A stretch of 64,000 nucleotides of DNA from Pseudonocardia abyssalis. GTDB taxonomy: Bacteria; Actinomycetota; Actinomycetes; Mycobacteriales; Pseudonocardiaceae. This document shows positions 45,387 through 53,931 of this stretch, piece after piece. Made by a program: the position numbers and the translations under genes. Where the stretch lies: NCBI RefSeq assembly GCF_019263705.2, contig NZ_JADQDK010000001.1, positions 1,240,001-1,304,000 of the forward strand. Direction: 5' to 3'. The notes beneath the pieces are model-generated. The model saw nothing but the letters and a program-made list of their open reading frames with translations. It did no database searches and was not told where the DNA came from. How positions within the stretch are numbered: the first letter of the stretch is position 1; each line of letters begins with the position of its first letter.

Positions 45387-47150
45387 TCAGGCCGGGCCTC
45401 CGGACCCGGGCACCGACGCCCTGCGCGGGACGGGGTCCGGAGCCGCCGGCCGGCGGCGGACCGGCACGGCGTGCAGCCGGCCCGCGTCGGAGAGCACGAC
45501 GACCTCGTCGGCCGGGGTGTCGGCCAGGGCGGCCATGACGTCCTCGGCGGTCCAGACCGGCCCGTCGTCGTCGATGCGGGCCCAGGCCTCGACCCGGCCC
45601 CGGGTGCGGTGGGCCACCTCCCGCACGGTCGCCCGGTCGGCCGGGCCCACGAGGAGCACGAACGCCGGCCCGGTCGCCGCGGCCGGAGCGGGCAGCCGCC
45701 GGTGGCCGTCGCGGCGGACCGTCCAGTGGTAGCCGGCGATCGCCGGTGCGCTCAGCAGGACCCCGATCGCGAAGCGCATCCTGCGGGCGGTCTCCGGCCC
45801 GACGGTGCCCGGGACGAGGTCGGAGAACAGCAGGTAGGCCGCCACGACGAGCGCGCCGACGGTGGCGACCGCGCCCACGCCGAACAGCACCGACAGGTAC
45901 ACCCGCCGGGTCGGGGACCCGATCTCCCCGGCCGGGTCCGACCGGGCCGCCGCCTGGATCCTGCGCCAGTACAGCCCCCACACCGGCCCGCCGACGGCCA
46001 GCAGCGTCACCGCGGCCAGGAGGGTGTTCACGGTGCTCCCGCCGACGAACGCGGAGCCGGCGAGGGTGTCGACGAGCACCGCGACCAGGGTCGTCAGCCC
46101 GCCGGCGGCCGCCAGCAGGGCGATCCCCGCCATCAGGTACTCGTGGACGCGGGTGACCTCGGTCCGGGTACCGGCGCCCGACCGCCGCAGCACGGCCTGG
46201 TGGTACCACCAGACGAGCACCCCGACGGCCGCCGCCGCGGTCTCGGTGGGCGCGGCGGAGAAGTGCTCGGCGGCGGTGCGGGCCGAGGGCTCGCCGACCA
46301 GCCACACGAGACCGGACCAGGCCAGCGCGCTGGCGGCGACGATCGCGCCCACCAGCCCGCCCGCGACCCCGGCGAGCAGGACGTAGCCGAGCCACAGCGG
46401 CCCGCGCTCGTCGCGCGCCGCGGTCCGCACCCAGTACACCCACCACACCACCGCGCCCGGGACGGCGGTCGCCAGGCCCTGCAGGATCGGGCTGCCCGCC
46501 CCGGCGAGCAGGGTGCCGGTGTCCAGCCCCCACAGGACGCGCAACGCACCCGCCAGGACGCCACCGAGCCCCGTCGCGGCCGTCGCCAGGCCGAGCAGCG
46601 ATCCGGCCAGGTGGTGCACCCGGGCGGTGCGCGCCGGGGCGAGCCGCCGGTCGATCCACCGGTGCGCGGCCCACATCCCGCCCCACACGATCACCTGCGC
46701 CACCGCGGGCCCGCCGTGGGCCTGCAGGCCCACCGCCCAGCGCAGCGCCGACTCGGCCCCGGTCATCGCCATGGCCAGAGCCGTCAGGGCCGCGGCCGTC
46801 ACGTAGACGGCCCAGCCGGTCGACCGGGCCTCGGCCGGGTCGGCGGCCAGCGTCCGGCGCGACCACAGGGCCATGCCCGCGAACAGCGGGACGCCGATGG
46901 CCGTGAACGCCAGGTCGCGGGCCAGCTCCGTCCCGTCGGACCGGGCGAGGGTGGCGCCCTCCAGCACCCTGCCGAGCAGGCCGGCGAGGCCGACCGCGAT
47001 CACCACCGCCAGCCCGTACAGCAGCAGGTACTGGAAGGCCCGGCGCACCGCGTGCCCGTCCGACGGGGTGTCGCGGCCGGTCGCGGTGCCGTGGGCGGCG
47101 AGCGCGACGAGGACGAGCAGGACGACCGGGACCAGGAGCGCGCCGGCCAC
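45387..47150 (-). CDS. Large multi-pass membrane protein (DUF5671-like)
   Basis: The 587-residue protein has about 14 helices arranged in repeats of similar four-helix blocks, with recurring phrases VWGGMWAAHRW, VVWWVYWVR and VLVWWYHQAVL. This resembles the repeated DUF5671 unit. A soluble C-terminal tail of about 90 residues reads AFVLLVGPADRATV. Start is GTG, one base past the stop of the preceding gene. Its function is unknown. Confidence 0.75.
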   Translation of the reverse strand: MAGALLVPVVLLVLVALAAHGTATGRDTPSDGHAVRRAFQYLLLYGLAVVIAVGLAGLLGRVLEGATLARSDGTELARDLAFTAIGVPLFAGMALWSRRTLAADPAEARSTGWAVYVTAAALTALAMAMTGAESALRWAVGLQAHGGPAVAQVIVWGGMWAAHRWIDRRLAPARTARVHHLAGSLLGLATAATGLGGVLAGALRVLWGLDTGTLLAGAGSPILQGLATAVPGAVVWWVYWVRTAARDERGPLWLGYVLLAGVAGGLVGAIVAASALAWSGLVWLVGEPSARTAAEHFSAAPTETAAAAVGVLVWWYHQAVLRRSGAGTRTEVTRVHEYLMAGIALLAAAGGLTTLVAVLVDTLAGSAFVGGSTVNTLLAAVTLLAVGGPVWGLYWRRIQAAARSDPAGEIGSPTRRVYLSVLFGVGAVATVGALVVAAYLLFSDLVPGTVGPETARRMRFAIGVLLSAPAIAGYHWTVRRDGHRRLPAPAAATGPAFVLLVGPADRATVREVAHRTRGRVEAWARIDDDGPVWTAEDVMAALADTPADEVVVLSDAGRLHAVPVRRRPAAPDPVPRRASVPGSGGPA

Positions 47151-47151
47151 C

Positions 47152-47643
47152 TCAGCCCGCCGTCCCGCACCCGGCGGCCGGCCAGGGCTCCCCGGTGAGC
47201 AGCCAGGTCCCGTCGTGGCGGGCCAGCCGCAGCACGTGCTGCTCGAAGGTCTCCGTCCCGCCGAACAGGTCGCCCGACGGCAGTGCCGCGTCGACGTCGA
47301 CCCGGGCCGTGTCGCCGGTGACCCGGACCTCCCGGAGGGTGACCCGGACGTCGACGGGCAGGGCCGCGCGGTCCAGGTCCGCGACCGCGCAGGGGCTCCC
47401 CGGGGCCAGCAGCCCCGCCGCCCGGTCGGCGTCACCGTGGAGCACGGCGTCCAGGTAGGCCTGGACGGTGCCCTCCGGGGTCGCCGGGTCGTAGCCGGGG
47501 CCGCTCCGCTGGGCGATGACGACCCCCGCCAGCGTCGCGACGAGGGCGACCGCGGCCAGCGCGAGCAGCAGGACGCGGTTCGGTCCGCGGGTCGCGGCGT
47601 CCGGTCCCGCGGGCCGGGGCCCGGGACGGTCGGTGTCGGTCAT
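47152..47643 (-). CDS. Membrane-anchored NTF2-like protein
   Basis: The 163-residue protein has a single N-terminal helix (about 22-44), then a compact domain with GTVQAYLDAVLHGDADRAAG and a C-terminal strand with DGTWLLTGEPW. This is the NTF2/SnoaL-like outline seen in secreted actinobacterial proteins. It is upstream of, and probably co-expressed with, the large membrane protein. Confidence 0.75.
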   Translation of the reverse strand: MTDTDRPGPRPAGPDAATRGPNRVLLLALAAVALVATLAGVVIAQRSGPGYDPATPEGTVQAYLDAVLHGDADRAAGLLAPGSPCAVADLDRAALPVDVRVTLREVRVTGDTARVDVDAALPSGDLFGGTETFEQHVLRLARHDGTWLLTGEPWPAAGCGTAG

Positions 47644-47925
47644 GGCGCTCCCGCCTCGGGCCGGCGGTCCGGCCAGGGTCCGGGCCGGGGCCGCATGCCC
47701 CGTCCCGTCGGTGACCGCGGGACCGGCCACGCGGCGTTCACGGTCGCCGCGACCGGGGTCGTCGCGGCGTCCCCGGGCCGGCGCCACACGGTGCGCTGGG
47801 CATCGTGGTCGTCGCCGGGCCGGGACCTCACCGCCCCGGCCGTGGGGTCGGTGGCGGAGGCGGCTGCGGCCGCCCGTTCCCGGTGCACATGGCCTCATCC
47901 CAGCCCGGCCCGGTCCGCCCCGGCA

Positions 47926-47940
47926 GGGTCCTTCGGCCCC
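47926..47940 (+). promoter_or_regulatory. Putative DosR/DevR-type operator
   Basis: GGGTCCTTCGGCCCC, 283 bp upstream of the start at 47643, in a 934-bp stretch (47644-48577) with no complete gene. Confidence 0.45.
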
Positions 47941-48079
47941 CGTGTCCGGACATCCGTCCCTCGGACCGGCCGCACCGCGGCGGCAGTGCGCGCAAGCGCC
48001 CTCCGGTCGCCGCCCGGAACCGTCGTGCCGCGCGACCGGGGGCGATCGTCCTGCACCGCGTGCGGCACGCCCTCCTGCC

Positions 48080-48174
48080 GGTCGCGGCCACTGCTGCTTG
48101 CGCATCCGGTCCATCTCGCGCCGAAGGCGGTGCTCGGTGACGGGGTCGGGCCCGTAGGCGTCCCACGCGTGCAC
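48080..48174 (-). pseudogene. Possible 5' gene fragment
   Basis: From GTG 48174, after AGGAG, about 30 codons read VHAWDAYGPDPVTEHRLRRE and MDRMRKQQW with coding-like composition, then lose protein character although the frame stays open. It looks like the N-terminus of a small basic protein cut short. Confidence 0.35.
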
Positions 48175-48577
48175 CGCATCTCCTGCTCCGACAGCGGAGA
48201 CCCAGCCTGCTGCGCGGGATGCGGACCGTCCCCGCCGGGCGGCGCCCTCCCGGGGCGGACCGGTGGGCGTCGGGCGGCCGTGCGCCGCGACGAGCTCACG
48301 TCGTGGATGGGGACGGTCGCCTCGCGATCGTCGGCGCGGCCCGGCGCGACGACCGGGGACGCCGGGACGACCCGCCGGGCCCGGGGGCGCCCGGCTGGAC
48401 CTCGCGGCCGGCCGGCGGACCGCGGTGCCCTGCCCTCCCGGCCCCGCCCGCTCGGGCGGACGTCGGGCGCCGTGACCTCCGGCGGGGAGGGCCGGGCCGT
48501 CCGCCCCTGCCCGCCTCCGGTCCGGCGGGATGACGATCCGGGTGACCGACCGCTGCCCCCCGCACCGAGGAGCCCCG

Positions 48578-48991
48578 ATGACCAGCACCGCGCGCCGCGC
48601 CCGGCCGACCGACACCGTCCGCTCGATCATGGTCGAGGGCCCGGCGACCGTGGGGCCGGGGGACTCGCTGCTGGCGGTCGCCGAGCAGCTGGTGGCGGGC
48701 GAGATCGGGGCCGTGCTGGTGCGGGCGCCGGGTGGACCGGTCGGCCTGCTGTCCGAGCGCGACCTCGTCACCGCGTTCGTCTCCGGTGGTGACCTCGGTA
48801 CCGAGCAGGCCGGTGACGTCATGACGGCCGACCTGGTGACCGCCGGGATCGACGAGACGATCGCGTCCGCGGGCCGGCGGATGGACGAGGCGGGTGTCCG
48901 GCACCTCCCGGTCCGCGACGGGGAGGCCGTTGTCGGGCTGGTGGCGCAGCGGGACGTGCTCGCGGTGCTGCTCGGGGCGCTCGACGGGTGA
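48578..48991 (+). CDS. CBS-pair protein
   Basis: The 137-residue protein holds a full CBS pair: SIMVEGPATVGPGDSLL and DVMTADLVTAGIDETI, ending VAQRDVLAVLLGAL. GAGGAG precedes the ATG. It resembles Hrp1 in size and order. Confidence 0.9.
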   Translation: MTSTARRARPTDTVRSIMVEGPATVGPGDSLLAVAEQLVAGEIGAVLVRAPGGPVGLLSERDLVTAFVSGGDLGTEQAGDVMTADLVTAGIDETIASAGRRMDEAGVRHLPVRDGEAVVGLVAQRDVLAVLLGALDG

Positions 48992-49026
48992 AGGCCCACC
49001 CGGCGGCGGTGTGCCGCCGACGGCCG

Positions 49027-49581
49027 TCAGGGCCGGGGACGGCCGCCCCTGGCGGCCGGGACGTCGTTGGCGACGTCGAGGTCGTGCAGGAGCCGGTCCA
49101 GCCGCGCATCCGTCAGGGGGCGTCCGGTGGCGGTGGCCGGTGCGTCGGCGCTCCCGGGGTCGTGCGGGTGCGGCTCCGTCGGGCCGGCGCCGGTGGCGTT
49201 CCGGTGCACCGGGGCCTCCGCGGCGAACTCGCGGAACGCGGCGAAGGCGCGCGGCCCGAACACGGTGGCGGGTCCGCCGTTCATGAGGATGGCGACGCCC
49301 ATCGCCTCGGGCACCTCTCCGGCCGTTGCGCCGCTGCTCGCCGCCCCCTCGGCGTGGGCGGCGATGCAGCCGTCGCACTCCCTGGTCACGGCGATCGTGA
49401 GCGCGATGCGCTCCGTGGTGCTCGTGCCCAGCGCGCCCGGTTCGAGGACGGGCCCCGGGTCGGAACCCCTTCTCCGCCAGCCTCCGGCTTCCCGGGGGGG
49501 CGGGCGCACGAGGCTTCGGAGCAGAGGATCAGGGGTCGGACGACCCGGCGGCGAGGGTCCTCCGGCCGGAACGCGGCGCAT
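49027..49581 (-). CDS. Carboxymuconolactone decarboxylase/AhpD-like protein, start uncertain
   Basis: The conserved part spans roughly 49,150-49,455: ALGTSTTERIALTIAV, then ECDGCIAAHAEGA with the E-C-x-x-C-x3-H redox centre, then MNGGPATVFGPRAF. AhpD-type proteins act as thiol peroxidases. The first 45 residues of this frame show no homology, and about 25 residues of the usual N-terminus are missing. The gene may therefore be 5'-truncated. Confidence 0.65.
   Translation of the reverse strand: MRRVPAGGPSPPGRPTPDPLLRSLVRPPPREAGGWRRRGSDPGPVLEPGALGTSTTERIALTIAVTRECDGCIAAHAEGAASSGATAGEVPEAMGVAILMNGGPATVFGPRAFAAFREFAAEAPVHRNATGAGPTEPHPHDPGSADAPATATGRPLTDARLDRLLHDLDVANDVPAARGGRPRP
49533..49567 (+). 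promoter_or_regulatory. Two putative DosR-type operators
   Basis: GGGTCGGACGACCC (49533-49546, nearly palindromic) and GGGTCCTCCGGCC (49555-49567), 22 bp start to start, upstream of the rhodanese-like gene at 49630. The same 22-bp pair spacing is seen at 41188-41226. Confidence 0.45.
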
Positions 49582-49629
49582 ACCCCTGGGGGTTCACTGG
49601 CAGGGGGCGGGACGAGCCGAGGAGGGCAC

Positions 49630-49920
49630 GTGTTCTTCACGCAGCACTACCTGGAGTGCCTGTCGCGGGCGTCGTACGTGATCGGCGACGAGGCGACGGT
49701 GCAGGCCCGTCACATCCCGTCGGCCGAGCTGTCCCGCCGGTCCGCGGAGATCCCTCCCGGACGGCCGGTCGTCTACTGCGCGGGCGGGTACCCGTCCGCG
49801 ACCAGGCTGCTCCGGTGCGAGGGCTGGACCGACGTCGACCTGGTGGGCGGCCACGACGCCCGGGTCGCACAGCCGTACGCCGAACGCACGACCGATGATC
49901 GAGAGAGGACCCACCGATGA
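49630..49920 (+). CDS. Internally deleted MBL-fold/rhodanese protein
   Basis: The 96-residue product starts FFTQHYLECLSRASYVIGDE, the N-terminus of metallo-beta-lactamase/rhodanese sulfur dioxygenase-like proteins (about 450 residues). It then jumps directly to a rhodanese end: ARHIPSAELSRR and PVVYCAGGYPSATRLL with catalytic Cys. The metal-binding HxHxDH region is gone but the frame is intact. The ATG of the peroxiredoxin overlaps its stop. It may retain rhodanese-like activity or only provide coupling. Confidence 0.7.
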   Translation: MFFTQHYLECLSRASYVIGDEATVQARHIPSAELSRRSAEIPPGRPVVYCAGGYPSATRLLRCEGWTDVDLVGGHDARVAQPYAERTTDDRERTHR

Positions 49921-50564
49921 GCCTGCACCTGGGCGACCTCGCCCCCGACTTCACCGCGGACACCACCCGCGGCCCGATCCGGTTCCACGAGTGGCTCGGC
50001 GACTCGTGGGGGATCCTGTTCTCCCATCCCGCCGACTTCACGCCGGTCTGCACGACCGAGCTGGGTGCGGTGGCCCGCCTCGGCCCCGAGTTCGCGGCGC
50101 GCGGCGTCAAGGTCATCGGCCTGTCCGTCGACCCGGTGGAGTCCCACCTGCGCTGGGAGGCCGACGTCGCCGCGACGCAGGGCAACCCGATCGACTTCCC
50201 GATGATCGCCGACGTCGACCGGCGGGTGTCCGAGCTCTACGACATGATCCATCCGGGGGCGAGCGACGTCGCCACCGTGCGGACGGTCTTCGTGATCGGC
50301 CCGGACAAACGGGTCCGGCTGAGCCTGAGCTACCCGATGTCCACCGGACGCAACTTCGACGAGATCCTCCGCGCCGTCGACAGCCTCCGGCTGACCGAGT
50401 CGTGGCCCGTCGCGACGCCCGCCGACTGGCGCCCCGGTGAGGACGTGATCATCGGGCTGGGCATCGACGCGATCGAGGCCGCGTCGCTGTTCCCCGGCCA
50501 CCGGGTCGTCACCCCGTACCTGCGCTACACCGAGTGCCCGGCCGTGGCCCCGGCGGCCCGCTGA
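49917..50564 (+). CDS. 1-Cys peroxiredoxin (Prx6-like)
   Basis: The 215-residue protein has the PxxxTxxC motif PADFTPVC with peroxidatic Cys45, and the long C-terminal arm typical of Prx6-type enzymes (DWRPGEDVIIG). It reduces peroxides with an external thiol. It is translationally coupled to the rhodanese-like ORF. Confidence 0.94.
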   Translation: MSLHLGDLAPDFTADTTRGPIRFHEWLGDSWGILFSHPADFTPVCTTELGAVARLGPEFAARGVKVIGLSVDPVESHLRWEADVAATQGNPIDFPMIADVDRRVSELYDMIHPGASDVATVRTVFVIGPDKRVRLSLSYPMSTGRNFDEILRAVDSLRLTESWPVATPADWRPGEDVIIGLGIDAIEAASLFPGHRVVTPYLRYTECPAVAPAAR

Positions 50565-50699
50565 CCCCGGGCCCGCGTGGTGGTCTCCGGCTCGGGCGAC
50601 CACCACGGTGGCGAGCACGACGTCCTGCGGCGTGCCGGTGAGGGCGCCGCGTCGGTGACCGTCCACTCCTGGGCCATCATCGAGCAACGGAGGAACCAC

Positions 50700-50864
50700 G
50701 TGTGTCAGCGGGCGATGTGCCGGACGTGCGGACTGGCCACCTACCGCGGGTGCGGTCAGCACGTCGAGCAGGTGCTGACCGGGGTGCCGGCGGCGCAGCG
50801 CTGCCGCTGCGCGCCCGCCCCGAGGTCGGGTGGCGGGTGGCGGCGGTGGTTCCGCCGCTCCTGA
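50700..50864 (+). CDS. Small Cys-rich zinc-ribbon-like protein
   Basis: A 54-residue protein with MCRTCGLATYRGCGQHVEQV and RCRC, four or more cysteines and a His that could hold zinc. Small actinobacterial proteins of this form are common and uncharacterised. GTG at 50700 is preferred because ACGGAGGAA lies upstream. Confidence 0.75.
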   Translation: MCQRAMCRTCGLATYRGCGQHVEQVLTGVPAAQRCRCAPAPRSGGGWRRWFRRS

Positions 50865-50875
50865 CCGCGCGCCCG

Positions 50876-51307
50876 TCACCCGCGCACGACCGTCACGGGG
50901 CAGGGGGCCCGCCGGACGCAGCGCCGCCCGACCGGGCCGACCCCCCGGTGCGAGCCGACGACGAGCAGGTCGCCTCCGGCGGCGGCGCGCAGGAGCACCT
51001 CGACGGGTCGTCCCGCGACGGCACGCACCGTCACGGGCGGGTGGGGGGCGGGCAGGTCGGCCAGCACCTGCTCGACCACGGCCGCGACGTGGTCCCGCAC
51101 CGACTCCCGCAGCACCTGCGCGAGCGCGCCGGGCCGGCCGAGCGGTGCGCCGCCGAGGACACCGGGCGGCAGGTCGGGGTCCGGGAAGGCGGTGACCACC
51201 TCGACGGCGGCCCCGGTCCGCGCGGCCGCGGCCACCGCGTGGCGCAGCGCGGCCCGCCCGCCCGCCGTGTCGTCCACGCCGACGACGATCGTGCCGGGTG
51301 CTCGCAT
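50876..51307 (-). CDS. Universal stress protein with shortened ATP loop
   Basis: The 143-residue UspA protein opens IVVGVDDTAGG and ends APCPVTVVRG. The usual G-2x-G-9x-G-S loop is replaced by GSHRGVGPVGRRCVRR: about seven residues including the LLGS segment are absent. It may therefore not bind ATP, like the UspA-type subgroup. Start ATG 51307 follows GGGAG. Confidence 0.88.
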   Translation of the reverse strand: MRAPGTIVVGVDDTAGGRAALRHAVAAAARTGAAVEVVTAFPDPDLPPGVLGGAPLGRPGALAQVLRESVRDHVAAVVEQVLADLPAPHPPVTVRAVAGRPVEVLLRAAAGGDLLVVGSHRGVGPVGRRCVRRAPCPVTVVRG

Positions 51308-51420
51308 CTCGGCTCCCTCCGTGCGCCCCGATGGTCCCGCCGGCCCGCGCCGCCGACCACCGGCCGGGAGACCCTCCGCGGCCGCCGGTGGTCCCGTTCC
51401 GGTCCGGCACCCGCCGCGCG

Positions 51421-52347
51421 TCACGACCGCGTCGCCGCCAGCCACCCGGTCACGAGAGCGGCCAGCCGGTCGGGCACCTGCAGCTGCGGCACGTGCCCGA
51501 CACCGGGCAGCTCGACATAGCGCCAGCCGCGGTTGCGCCGGGCGGCGTCGCGGGCCGCGGCCACCGGCACGAGCCGGTCCCGGTCACCGTGCACCAGCAG
51601 CACCGGGACGGTGACCGAGGACATCGCGGCCCGGTAGGGACGGGCGAAGGTCAGCACCCAGGCCAGCGACCGGGACGCCGAGAGGAACGCGCGGTCCATC
51701 CCCGCGACGTCGGCCCGCCGCTCGACCAGCGCGACCGACCGCGCGACGAGCTCGGGTGGCAGCGCGGCCGGGTCGAGCCCGCACAGCCGCAGCGTCGCGT
51801 GCACCAGCTCGCGCGGGCCCAGGCGCCGGTGCCTGCCGCGCATGAGCCGCTCGCCCACCCCGGGCAGCGCGTAGGTCAGGAAGGCCCCCCCGACGACCGC
51901 CTCCCGCGGGCCCGAGGCCCGTAGCGGCAGCGGCAGCGCCGGGTCGAGCAGCACCAGGCCGCTGACCAGCTCCGGGGCGCGGACGGCCAGCAGGATCGAG
52001 ATCATGCCGCCCATCGAGTTGCCGACCAGCACCACCGGTCCGTCGGCGACGCGCCGCACGAAGCTCTCCAGCACCCGGACGTTGGCCGGCACCGTCGCGG
52101 GCCGCTCCCCGGGCTCGCTGAGCCCGAACCCCGGCAGGTCGACGGCCAGCACCCGGCCCGTCGGGGTGAGCAGCGGCGCGAACAGCTCCCAGTTGAGATG
52201 CGACCCGCCGAGGCCGTGCACGAGCACGAACGTCGGCCCGCCGGGGCGGCCGCCGAAGTCGACGTAGTGCACGGGCCCGCCGACGTCGATGCGGCGGTCG
52301 CGGCCGTCGGCCACCGCTCCCGGGACGGGCGGCTCCGCGCCGCTCAC
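51421..52347 (-). CDS. Alpha/beta hydrolase
   Basis: The 308-residue protein has LVHGLGGSHLNW (oxyanion region), GNSMGG with the Ser nucleophile, HGDRDRLVP with acid, and GVGHVPQL with His. It is a paralogue of 55261-56373, sharing MDRAFLSASRSLAW. The substrate is unknown. Start GTG overlaps the WS/DGAT fragment stop. Confidence 0.92.
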   Translation of the reverse strand: MSGAEPPVPGAVADGRDRRIDVGGPVHYVDFGGRPGGPTFVLVHGLGGSHLNWELFAPLLTPTGRVLAVDLPGFGLSEPGERPATVPANVRVLESFVRRVADGPVVLVGNSMGGMISILLAVRAPELVSGLVLLDPALPLPLRASGPREAVVGGAFLTYALPGVGERLMRGRHRRLGPRELVHATLRLCGLDPAALPPELVARSVALVERRADVAGMDRAFLSASRSLAWVLTFARPYRAAMSSVTVPVLLVHGDRDRLVPVAAARDAARRNRGWRYVELPGVGHVPQLQVPDRLAALVTGWLAATRS

Positions 52348-52604
52348 GTCCGGCTGCCCGCGGTGGCGGCGGCCACCAGCTCGGTGGGTTTCCCGGCGAT
52401 GCCGCGGGCCAGCACGTCGACGTCGGAGGCCGCATCGCGGTCGCCGGTGACGCCGAAGGCGATCCGGTCGAGGTAGGTGGAGATCGACACCCCGACGCGT
52501 GCGGACGAGGCGATCGGCACGTACGGGCTGATCTCCACCAGCCGCCCGCCGAGCGCGTGGAGGGGGGTCCGCCGCCCGGGCACGGTGGCCAGTTCGACGC
52601 TCAC
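52344..52604 (-). CDS. C-terminal piece of wax ester synthase/DGAT (WSD1_C-like)
   Basis: This 86-residue ORF reads ATVPGRRTPLHALGGRLVEI and VSISTYLDRIAFGVTGDRDA, the C-terminal (DUF1298) end of WS/DGAT enzymes such as Tgs1. The catalytic N-terminal domain is missing. It still has a good ribosome-binding site (AGGAGAGG) before a GTG start and is coupled to the downstream hydrolase. A matching N-terminal shard is at 28527-28607. Confidence 0.72.
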   Translation of the reverse strand: MSVELATVPGRRTPLHALGGRLVEISPYVPIASSARVGVSISTYLDRIAFGVTGDRDAASDVDVLARGIAGKPTELVAAATAGSRT

Positions 52605-52690
52605 GACGGTGTCCTCTCCTCAGGGGTGCACCGGGCGGCGGCGAGCCGCGCCGGATCGGGTCCGACGGCGCCGGCGGGTGGGCCGGCCCG

Positions 52691-53080
52691 TCACGGGGTC
52701 AGGGCCCACGGGTGTCCGCCGCGTGCCCCGGCCGGTGGAGCGGACGGCGCATTGCGCACGGTCACCGCGAACTGGACGCCCTCGAACACGCCCTCGAGCC
52801 AGCCGACGAGCTGGGCCTGGGCGATCCGCAGCTCGGCGTCGGACACCGTGGCCCCGGTGACCAGCGGCGGGACGATCTCCTCGAACTCCGTGCGCAGCTC
52901 TGCGGGCAGGATCTCCTCCAGCTCGGCCACGGCCCGCCCGTAGACCGCCGCGAGCCGCTGCCTGCCCCGGTCGTCCAGCGGCATCGCGTGGATCTCCTCG
53001 AGCATCTGCTTGATCATGGAGCCGATCCGGAGGAGCCTGGGCGGGTCCGGTACCGCGGGCGGGGCCGCGTCGCCGCTCAT
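52691..53080 (-). CDS. Bpa-like proteasome activator family protein
   Basis: This 129-residue helical protein has GSMIKQMLEEIHAMPLD and SDAELRIAQAQLVGWLEG, close to mycobacterial Bpa/Rv3780 (DUF2587). Bpa forms a ring that opens the 20S proteasome through a C-terminal GQYL. Here the C-terminus ends HPWALTP, so that docking motif is missing. It is in operon with 53077. Confidence 0.85.
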   Translation of the reverse strand: MSGDAAPPAVPDPPRLLRIGSMIKQMLEEIHAMPLDDRGRQRLAAVYGRAVAELEEILPAELRTEFEEIVPPLVTGATVSDAELRIAQAQLVGWLEGVFEGVQFAVTVRNAPSAPPAGARGGHPWALTP

Positions 53081-53277
53081 CGCGCGCCCCGGGACCGGTG
53101 GGCGCCGACGGCACCCGCGAACAGGGTCACCAAGCCGGTCGTGATCACGATCGACGGCAGCACCATCGACCAGCGCAGGGACAGCAGGTCGAGCTCCTGC
53201 AGGAACAGGGCGAGGCCGGCGAGCAGGAAGCCGGCCGCCGCGCCGAGGACGGGTGCGGGGTGGTCAGGAGCGCTCAC
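53077..53277 (-). CDS. Small two-helix membrane protein
   Basis: The 66-residue protein has two hydrophobic helices (about 10-28 and 38-57) and no family I know. It overlaps the Bpa-like gene by 4 bp downstream and the toastrack gene by 14 bp upstream. Confidence 0.7.
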   Translation of the reverse strand: MSAPDHPAPVLGAAAGFLLAGLALFLQELDLLSLRWSMVLPSIVITTGLVTLFAGAVGAHRSRGAR

Positions 53278-53926
53278 GGGTCACCTCCACCTCGCCCGCA
53301 CCGACGCCGATCTCCACCGCGACGGGCGCATCCCCGGTGCCCGGGGCCGTCCAGTCCAGGTCGACGCCCTGCCCGATCGCGACGCCGTCGGCGACGATCG
53401 TGCCCATCACGACGGTGCTGTGCACGCGGACCGGGGTCTCGGCGGGCAGCCGCAGCACGACCCGGCCGGCGCCGACGGCCACCTCGAGCCGGCCGGTCGA
53501 GGGCAGCGCCGTGCCGGTGAGGTCGACGGTCACCGTCCCCGCGGAGATCCGGGTCGGTGCGGGCCAGCCGGTCGTCGACGGGACGATCGTGCGGTCGCCG
53601 ACCGGGCCGGCGAAGCGCCCGGCCCCCGCTCCCACCGCGACCGCCGCCACGAGGAGCACGAACCCGATCACGACGACGTCGGCGCGGCCGGTGCCGCCGG
53701 CCAGGCTCAGCAGCAGCACCACCCCGACGACGACGAGGCCGGCGGACGGGAGCAGGTTCCACGGCACCGGGACGGACACGCCGTCGAGCAGCCAGCCCAC
53801 GCCTCCCGTGGTGAGCAGCAGGCCGAGCACGATCCGGCCCCAGCGCGGACCGGGGCGGCGGTCGTCGGCGGGGTCCGCGCTGGGCCGCCGCACGCTCTCC
53901 GGGGAGGTGGCCGGTGTCATCGACAT
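53264..53926 (-). CDS. Toastrack-domain membrane protein
   Basis: The 220-residue protein has helices near 30-48, 55-72 and 80-95, then a beta-rich domain (GTVTVDLTG, VAVGAGRVVLRLPAETP, VEIGVGAGEVEV) of the LiaF/PspC-associated toastrack type. It follows a PspC gene, the common pairing in envelope-stress modules. Two ATGs six bases apart (53926, 53920) are possible starts. Confidence 0.8.
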   Translation of the reverse strand: MSMTPATSPESVRRPSADPADDRRPGPRWGRIVLGLLLTTGGVGWLLDGVSVPVPWNLLPSAGLVVVGVVLLLSLAGGTGRADVVVIGFVLLVAAVAVGAGAGRFAGPVGDRTIVPSTTGWPAPTRISAGTVTVDLTGTALPSTGRLEVAVGAGRVVLRLPAETPVRVHSTVVMGTIVADGVAIGQGVDLDWTAPGTGDAPVAVEIGVGAGEVEVTRERS

Positions 53927-53931
53927 CGCGG

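Noticed and set aside
44194..46866. An 890-codon minus-strand frame that would extend the DUF1876 gene far upstream
   Set aside because: Only the last 90 codons match a family; the rest is low-complexity and crosses the repeat array and the opposite strand of another gene.
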